From contig JSYX01000082.1 of assembly GCA_000787465.1 (NCBI GenBank), positions 1 through 48,524 on the forward strand: a DNA stretch of 48,524 nt. The letters run 5' to 3'. Positions 41,674 to 48,524 of the stretch are shown here, piece by piece. The DNA comes from Thermomucor indicae-seudaticae. Lineage: Eukaryota > Mucoromycota > Mucoromycetes > Mucorales > Lichtheimiaceae. Made by a program: the position numbers and the translations under genes. The notes under the pieces were generated by a model, which saw only the letters and a program-made list of their open reading frames with translations, did no database searches and was not told the DNA's origin. Each line of letters begins with the position of its first letter. The first letter of the stretch is position 1.

Positions 41674-44382
41674 ATGAGCGGCCATGAAACAGATTCGTCG
41701 GACGATGACTGGGTAATTTCGTCCACTATCCCTGATGAGTCGAAGCCAAAGACACCGGCGCTTCGCCAAACAAAACCAACAATATCTCAGGCAGCAATCA
41801 GAACAATCCATGCATCCATACCAAAGAGTCAACTGTTGCCTCCTCAGAAACCACCGCCTGCCGCCACCTTGACAAACTCAACAACGACAACGACGACATC
41901 AAAAGTTCGACAGGCAGCGGTACCAGACTACCTTAGTTCCGAGGAGCTTGACAAAATCTGCCGCACAATGAATGGCAAGATGCTGATGGAAAGATTGGTC
42001 GGAACGTACAGGAATGCCGAGACTTTTATAAAGATTCGAGAGATTGAAACACCTAAGCTCAGCATAGACACACGACTGTGTGAACATCTTCATGACTGTC
42101 CTGATCCTGGCATGTTGATCGTGGTAAGTTTCTAAAGAACAAGGAACAATTGTGGTCACATCTTATTGAGCGCTGGGGAGACAGAATTTTCTTTCTCACT
42201 TGGCAACTTATTTTGTCGAGAATGAACCTGATAAGAAAGACGAGACACGGAAATTTTGTCGCTATCTTGCCCAGGCAGCGTGCCACGCATACCGGATGTT
42301 CCTGACAACACCTCCCACCAAATACAAAGTTCCGAAGATGGAGGAATACGAAAAACAAGAGCAAGACTTAATCTCCTTTACTGAAGAAGTGTCTGAACCG
42401 AATCTGATATCGTTTGACGACGAACCCGAACCTGCTGGATTACCGAGTCAAGTCAATGGAACGACAGGACAGAATGGCGTTAACAATCATAGTGAAGAGG
42501 AGGAGGACGAGGTTGACGATGACAACGACGAAAGTGACGTAGATACGAGTGATGACGACGACTTGAACGACGGGATTGCCACGATCAGTCTAGTTGAACT
42601 GCTTCATATACCCCCCGACGTTGCAAGTAGATATACCCTTAGTCGGAGACACCAGCTTGCAATGATCGACTTGCTCGAGACAACTCCGGCACCGATTCTT
42701 ATTTATTATGCGATGGACGTGTTCAAGTTGGAATCGCTTCTGAAGAAAGACGGAGAATGTGTGGAGAATGGCATACAGCTTTGCAAATCTCTATTAGCCC
42801 GGAAGAACTACAATGAAGCAGTATCTTGTATTCGAAAATTACAGCTATTTGATGCTTTCCCAATCCGACAACTGGCCCAACAATTACTCGTCGCAGGACA
42901 AGGTGGTGTATTGCCTGTCCTTGTAAGCGGTCATGAACACCTGCAGCGGGAGCTTCTGCATTACATTGACGTCCAACTTCGGTACACATTTGCTGGATCT
43001 TTGGGTGTCGTTCGACAAGGTAAGAATCACCCACGGGGTCTGATCTTTCGTCCATGCTGTGTAACAATGGGCGCGCTTTGTGCTACAATCAAATAGAACT
43101 GCTTAAAAGCATAGCTGAAGATGAAAAGACCATGCCACCGTTACCACGTCTGAAGGAGCGAAAATTCCAGAAAGAGTTGTCAAGCTATGGCAACAAGATC
43201 CTGCTTGAACTACAGCTTCCTGAGCGCGAGTACTATTTCATATGGCTATCTCAAAGATACGCCTGTCTTCGCTGGCTTATAACGCAGCGCGCATTGCAGC
43301 AAATGGAGGAAGGATATCCGAGCATCGAAGCGACATCGAATTTCAATGGATTGATTGATCTGGTTGCTGGAGACGATCCAGCACTTGCAAAGCTCGCCAT
43401 TAAAGAGTTTGTCGATATCGGTGATCCCATTGCACCGCCTCATTTTGCGGCGCGTCTAGGTCAGCAGCAATTTTTTACTCAGTACTATAGCCGGCCTCTT
43501 CAGGAACGCATGGTGGGTGTTATCAAAGGGGAGCAGCTGTCACGGATTCCTATTCCTCCTCCGGGAAGACATTCGCCAATGGCTCCACCACCAAGATACT
43601 ATACGATTCCACATAATGTGCTACCTGTCATGGTCGATAACCAGGAGCAATTGATGCAGATGCAATTCACACTGGCACAGTGCCGAATATGCGGTCTGGA
43701 TACGGAATGGGTACCGCAGTTTGCACGCAGCACATCACGCACCGCGCTGATGCAGATAGCGTGCGATTGTGACGTGGTCTTTCTGCTTGATCTGAAAGCC
43801 GCGTTGGATCCGTCAAATATCGGTTTCTTACACATGATTGATCGTGCTCTTCGGCAATTGTTTGAAGCGAGTCATATCACGAAGTTAGGTAAGAGCCAAC
43901 ATCAGTTAGCGGAAGAGCGAATAATAAGCTTATTATTCCAAAGCGTATGACTTTGGCGGGGACTTGGCTATGCTTCGAGAATGTATGCCAACTGCTAAAG
44001 AGTGGAAAACGGAAAGCTTCGTTGATTACAAGAATCTCAAGACAGCCGCAGGTCAGCCGGTGGCAGGCGGTCTCTCGGGACTTGTCTCCACCTTCTTGAA
44101 GTTCACAATGAATAAGAAGCAACAATTGAGTAACTGGGAGCAACGACCTTTGACAGATGAACAAATCAGATACGCAGGTAAATGCTTTTTTTTTTTGGCC
44201 TTTGTGCTATCGGCTTAGTTTTATCTTATATAGCTGGGGACGCATATTGCCTCCTAGAGATTTATTCCACACTTGTCTCGATGGATCATCCGTTCGTCAA
44301 ATCACTACCTCCAATTAATAAACACAGCTACCAATCGCGTTTCTCCCCCTATGCTACCGGGGCGCGGGTATACACACCATAA
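41674..44382 (+). CDS. MUT-7/EXD3-like 3'-5' exonuclease (DEDDy)
   Basis: Large exonuclease of the RNase D/WRN-exo superfamily. The N-terminal half is helical (YLSSEELDKICRTMNGKMLM, FLSHLATYFVENEP), interrupted by a very acidic insertion at about 42490-42570. MUT-7-like repeats follow (LVELLHIPPDVASRYTLSRR, YNEAVSCIRKLQLFDAFPIR). The nuclease domain near the C-terminus contains GLDTEWVPQF (motif I, Asp and Glu), then KLAYDFGGDLAMLRECMP (motif II), and across the last intron TDEQIRYAAGDAYCLLEIYS (motif III, Tyr-x3-Asp). The complete DEDDy set is therefore present. Five exons; the last intron (about 44179-44232) has a T-run. In nematodes MUT-7 is needed for RNA interference and transposon silencing. 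In this fungus the role is inferred at most. The stop is 121 bp from the convergent deacetylase gene. Confidence 0.88.
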
Positions 44383-44503
44383 GGAATATTTGTCGTCCAT
44401 TACTGAGTTGACATACAAGTATACTACATTTTTTACTTAAAATAGTATGGTACGTTGTATATTACAAAAGAAGAGGGCGGGGAAGTGGGATGGACAGGGA
44501 CTA

Positions 44504-46173
44504 TTATCGGTCAATATCCATGCTTTCTTTTTGCCAGATCGAATCAACAGCCTCTCCATCGTTATCATCATCCCCTTCATACCATTCGTTTTCCAAGAAC
44601 ACCCCTCGGTTCTTTGGTCGCGTATCTTTCCCGAGTTCAGAGTCCTCTTCAGCATCGTTCAATTCCTCATCACCATCCAAAAACCCTTGAATATCCGGTG
44701 GTATTTCCTGCATCTGGATACTGGGTGCAGCGTTCAGATACCGTAGTTGTTCCATGACACGTTCGCGAACTTTGAGGAGATATTGCCGATCGTTCTGGTT
44801 TTCAACGCGTCCAGACAGATGAGGGTGAAGTTTGTAGTCTGGCTTGAAGAAGTCAATGTATTCGTTAGGCGGCAGGTCGTTAGACAGCTCTGTATCGACC
44901 AAGATCGAAGTCTCGTATGTCCAGCATCGCGCGACGTTACGAACTGTGTATCCTCCTCCACCCACAACGAGCATAGGTATCTTGAAGTCCTTGATGATCT
45001 GTACGCATCGTCCGTGCGCTTCAATACTTAGATTGAAGCAACCCAAGCGATCGCATCCCAGCGAATCGGCGCCGCACTGGAGAACGATGGCAGACGGCTG
45101 AAACGTCCCAATAACAGCATTCATGACTTCCTCGAACAGCCATACGTAAGACTGGTCATCGATCCCATCCCGAAGTGGTACATTAACAGAATAGTATTTG
45201 CCAAGTGCGGATCCGATCTCATCAATGTGACCAGTGCCTGGAAAGAAGTCGCCATTATACTTGTGGAACGAAACCGTCATTACTCGATCAGTAGTATAGA
45301 ATGCTTCCTGAACGCCGTCTCCATGATGAATATCAATATCCACATATAATACTCGAGGAAAATATCTGTGCGAATTGCGATAAGCCAAAAAAGAACCATG
45401 GTTATTACCGTTGTCTTTCTCTTACCGAAGGAGTTCAAGAATGCCAAGTACAATGTCATTTACGTAGCAGAATCCACTGGCCTCACACTTTTTCGCATGG
45501 TGAAGACCTCCAGACCAATTGATGCAAATGTCGGCACCATTAGCAATAAGTTTTCGTGAAGCCTCGATCGTGGCGCCGGCATACCGTTGGCAAAACTCGT
45601 ATATACCCTCAAACACAGGGCAGTCGTCACCGACATTGAATTTCTGGAAGACGTGCTCGAATTGTTCAGCATTGTCGGGTGTTACTCTATGAATTTGTAG
45701 AATCGTCAAGTTGTGCCCCGGTTTTGCGTCAGGTAAAGAGACGCACACACCTTTTCAGGAAATCAACATAGTCTTCTGCATGGAATGCAAGAATTTCGGC
45801 GTCAGTCGCACGTCGAGGTTGAAAGATCTCCATCTTCTTGTGTAAGCCGTATTTGAGTACCAAGTGGTTGGTGAGCGTTAATCGATGAGGTTTCATTGGG
45901 TGCCGCTCCTATAACGATATAAGTGAAGGAGACACACACACAAAAGTTGATGAATTTACTACTCAATGGAGTACTGGCGGTAGTAGTAAATGCATAACTT
46001 ACACCGTAGTGATAATTGCCCACCCCTTCGTCATGAAAATAAGCGACTCTAGTCTTGTCATGAGACGCTAATCTCACCGAACGGGGAGCCATGTACTTTG
46101 CTTTTTGTGTTGAGCGGTAATCCTCAGTAAATGTGGCAACGACACTGCCGTCATTGTAGCTTCGACGTGGCAT
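44504..46173 (-). CDS. HOS2: Class I histone deacetylase, Hos2/HDAC3 type
   Basis: Zinc-dependent lysine deacetylase, in other fungi the catalytic subunit of the Set3 complex. The N-terminus reads [20 protein letters not shown], then [35 protein letters not shown] and HAEDYVDFL. Catalytic core: [20 protein letters not shown], then [20 protein letters not shown] (the tandem active-site histidines), [17 protein letters not shown] (zinc ligands), [35 protein letters not shown] and [20 protein letters not shown]. The acidic C-terminal tail includes [30 protein letters not shown] together with [13 protein letters not shown] fits HDAC3/Hos2 better than Rpd3. Three introns. It is divergent from the release-factor gene, with 91 bp between the two start codons. 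Confidence 0.95.
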
Positions 46174-46264
46174 GTATCAGAGTGGGAAAGAAAAGAATAG
46201 CGGAAAGGAGGAGCTGAATCCAATTTCTGGAACACCTTGACTGACTTTGTCCTACGTATTCGAC

Positions 46265-46968
46265 ATGATTCTTTGGTGCCTTCGATTCTTCATTGGCCTA
46301 CGCGGTTACTCTTCGTCAACGCCTAATCAGGAACTCTGGAGTTTTGCCGAAGCTACAGAATGGATTGCAAAATTCAACAAAGACAAGATTCCAAAAGACA
46401 ACATTCGTATTACTTTCAGTCGAAGCAGTGGCCCCGGTGGTCAAAACGTCAACAAGGGTAACAGCGGTGAAAATGAAAAACAAAAAGGAAAAAGAACGGT
46501 ATTTGACCTGTTCCTGGTTTATTATAGTCAGCACAAAGGTAGACATGCGATTTCAGTTAGATCAGGCGACTTGGTTACCAGAGTACGCGAGGCAGAAGCT
46601 CATTGCTTCGCCTTCGCCTCATCGAGTAACCAAAGAGCGAGAGTTCGTTGTGACTTCAGATCGCACAAGATCCCAAGCCAAGAATATTCAGGATTGCTAT
46701 GACAAACTTGTGGAAGCCATTAAAAACGCTGTTGCCGTTCCGCGTGAACCCGATGCTGCTACTTTGGCACGAGTGGAAACACTGTAAGTTGATAAACTAA
46801 GATTGGCGGGGGATTATCGTTATTCTTTTTTTCTTTGGTTGCACCTTCAGCAAAAAGACAAACTAAGGGTCAATAAGACGACAGCGGGAAGATGCGAGAA
46901 GGAAAGAATGGAAAAAACGACATTCGCAGAAGAAGAGTAGTCGACGGTACAAGGGCGACGATTATTGA
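46265..46968 (+). CDS. Mitochondrial ICT1/Pth4-type peptidyl-tRNA hydrolase
   Basis: Class I release-factor-like protein that frees stalled nascent chains from mitochondrial ribosomes. The N-terminus MILWCLRFFIGLRGYSSST is a plausible mitochondrial presequence. The catalytic segment reads FSRSSGPGGQNVNKV with the GGQ motif intact. An intron (46459-46529) splits the valine codon after NVNK. It continues STKVDMRFQLDQATWLPEYA, then RQKLIASPSPHRVTKEREFV. A second intron ends in AAG at about 46880, and the last exon encodes a basic tail (RQREDARRKEWKKRHSQKK), as in the family. The second acceptor is an unusual AATAAG. A CAG acceptor at 46851 would instead give an early stop after KKTN. Confidence 0.88.
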
Positions 46969-47857
46969 TTAGCAAGTTGGGCGCTTGATTTCCCATGAAG
47001 AGTCGGCATCACATACGATTGTCCAGGCCGAAACTTCTGTATTTTGCGGACACAGTCAATGGTGGTTGATCGAAGGCAGCAGCCGACTAGGCTGCGTCTA
47101 ATCAACAAGTTGTGATTTCTTAAAGTAGATTGAATGGGTCAGCATCCTGTATTGAGATTGAAATAAACTTTACACGTTAACAGAGGTTAAACAACGAGCG
47201 AAAAGAACGAACTGTACGACTGGTATTGTGAACCAAAGTCGAATATGGAAAAGACGAGTCAGCTCAGTTGGAATAACATGGATACGACGGACTATAAGCC
47301 CCGACCTTATGCTTCAGAACAAGTGGTCAAGGATATGTAGATAGACTGTCCACCTTTCAGGTAAAAGCTGTATAAGTTACTGATGGTGTGTCCGGGATTC
47401 TGTGTTGCGCTACACGGAAGCTGCTTAACACTTCTAGTGCTTCCCCTTTCCGGTTTGAAAATGAGACCATACAAACATCAGGGTGGCCCATTTGATCACT
47501 ACAGACCTGATAAGCGCTGCTTGATTCGATCTAACTATCCAGGAAGAACGATTGTTAAAGAACACAAAACTAAGGTTCAGCAAAGCTTTAGAGCTGTTGA
47601 CCGCTCGAAATTAGGCTTCTTAGTTCCGTGCCAGGTCCACCACAAAACAATTCTCATAGCGTAAAACACGAGAATATGATGAACAAATACTTGTAGCTGA
47701 ATGTTTATGTCCTGAAGTCATCTGTTGTAATGTAAATATCTGATGGAATGATATAAAAGTTGATTCATGCTAATCACTGTTCTCTATTTTCTGCTTGGCA
47801 CAGTGACTAACGTAAAAAAAAACAGCATATTTCATACGTATAGTAAGAAAGCTTTAA
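46969..47857. other. Intergenic DNA, no gene seen
   Basis: Convergent 3' flanks of the release-factor gene and the right-edge gene. One open frame (47383-47664, containing HQGGPFDHYRPDKRC) is not recognised and has no supporting splice or family signal. Confidence 0.45.
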
Positions 47858-48524
47858 TTATCGTCTGCAACGTCTTTTGTGGCGTTCCCTCTCTCGTTCT
47901 TCGCGCTCTTCACATATATCCTCTTGTCGTTCCTCGAGCCTCTCTTCTCTCTTCATTGTGTTAGCAATGACATGTCCGGCCGCAAATGTACCCCTTTTCA
48001 TCTTGACGTCGCCGCTTGAAACTTTCTTTCTGGAGGTTCGTCTTCCCTGTTGCGCTTCCTTTGGGGTGGTGCAGTTCTGGAAGTTGCTGCTGCTACTTCA
48101 GCCGTCACCGCATGACGCGACTGTTCCGTGAAGAACGACTGGGTGGCGGATGAGCGGTGCTATAGTGGTGCCTCGATTTTTCCGCCACGGATTGGCCTCC
48201 AAACCACCGGAAAAACGTGTTGTGGTCGTTTGCAACTGCTGCTATTACAGTGATCGTCGCTTTCCCGGGATTTCTTACGCTCTTTCGAAGAAGCGTGTCT
48301 TTCATCTGTCGTTTTTGATTTCAGCATAGTACACATGGTCGATCGATAATAAAGCATTCATGAGTTCGGCCGCATCATTGGTCTTCTTTCGTTTCTTCAT
48401 GAATAGCTCGTATGGGCGCAAGTAAGGAAGAAGATCAGAAAGCCCGATGAGACCCAGTCTCGAGAACAGAGCAGGCCATTTCTGATAAGCAGCATTGGCG
48501 GTGTGGGATGAACCGAACGCAGTG
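47858..48524 (-). CDS. 3' part of an unrecognised gene leaving the right edge
   Basis: At the edge an open exon reads AFGSSHTANAAYQKWPALFS, then RLGLIGLSDLLPYLRPYELF and MKKRKKTNDAAELMNALLSI, which is clearly protein-like. Further left the same strand holds a basic low-complexity frame (RHASSKERKKSRESDDHC) and, last, a highly charged coiled-coil tail (NTMKREERLEERQEDICEER) ending at the TAA at 47858-47860. The blocks are in different frames, so at least two introns are needed. I could not fix all junctions, and the first block could instead end in its own stop near 48307. Family unknown; the 5' end is outside the window. Confidence 0.5.

Noticed and set aside
47383..47664. 93-codon frame between the release-factor gene and the right-edge gene
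   Set aside because: No recognisable domain, no promoter-like sequence and atypical composition; likely chance.
1..48524. Search for CRISPR arrays, prophage, bacterial operons or intact transposons
   Set aside because: The window is eukaryotic with spliced genes. I saw no regular repeats with spacers, no terminal repeats with a transposase or reverse transcriptase, and no viral genes.

Overview
This window is eukaryotic, from a filamentous fungus of an early-diverging lineage. Mucoromycota, probably Mucorales, is my best guess (inference). The evidence is many short GT-AG introns (about 50-100 nt), compact mixed-strand gene order, fungal gene families (Gcn4-type bZIP, OPT transporter, MCH/MCT-type MFS, endosulfine, Hos2/HDAC3-type deacetylase, phosphoketolase), and protein sequences that look more Mucoromycota-like than Dikarya-like. 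I see no rRNA, convincing tRNA, CRISPR array or intact transposon.

Left part (1-9,120): an ING-family PHD-finger protein (+) converges on cyclin H/Ccl1 (-), with only 9 bp between their stop codons. A heat-shock factor (-) sits tightly upstream of cyclin H. After a gap with weak coding-like remnants comes a Gcn4/Cpc1-type bZIP factor (+). Its leader carries three upstream ORFs, and its promoter carries a perfect TGAGTCA site, which suggests GCN4-like translational control plus autoregulation. The stretch from 7.4 to 9.1 kb holds no recognisable gene.

Middle part (9,121-31,406): OPT peptide transporter (-); secreted aspartic protease (-); an aconitase-derived protein (-) that has lost two of three Fe-S cysteines, the Asp-Ser-His motif and the whole swivel domain; a single-pass surface protein (+); a frameshifted SPRY-domain relic (+); endosulfine/Igo1 (-); phosphoketolase (+); and a tandem pair of MFS transporters (+). 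The first MFS copy is a pseudogene (in-frame stop plus 11-nt deletion) and the second is intact. Both copies share an apparent 2-nucleotide micro-exon.

Right part (31,611-48,524): MSH2 (+) with more than twenty short exons; a four-TM SUR7/claudin-like protein (+); an unrecognised membrane-anchored protein (-); a coiled-coil protein (+) with a CC1-box-like motif of dynein adaptors; a MUT-7/EXD3-like 3'-5' exonuclease (+); a class I histone deacetylase of the Hos2/HDAC3 type (-) sharing a 91-bp divergent promoter with a mitochondrial ICT1/Pth4-type release factor (+); and the 3' part of an unknown gene (-) leaving the right edge.

The genes do not form a pathway cluster. They are mostly housekeeping genes (chromatin, transcription, mismatch repair, carbon and peptide uptake). 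The most unusual items are the aconitase pseudoenzyme, the MFS gene/pseudogene pair with its micro-exon, the uORF-controlled bZIP gene and the candidate dynein adaptor. Exon boundaries were assigned by eye from splice signals and protein-family alignment in memory; none has been tested against transcripts.
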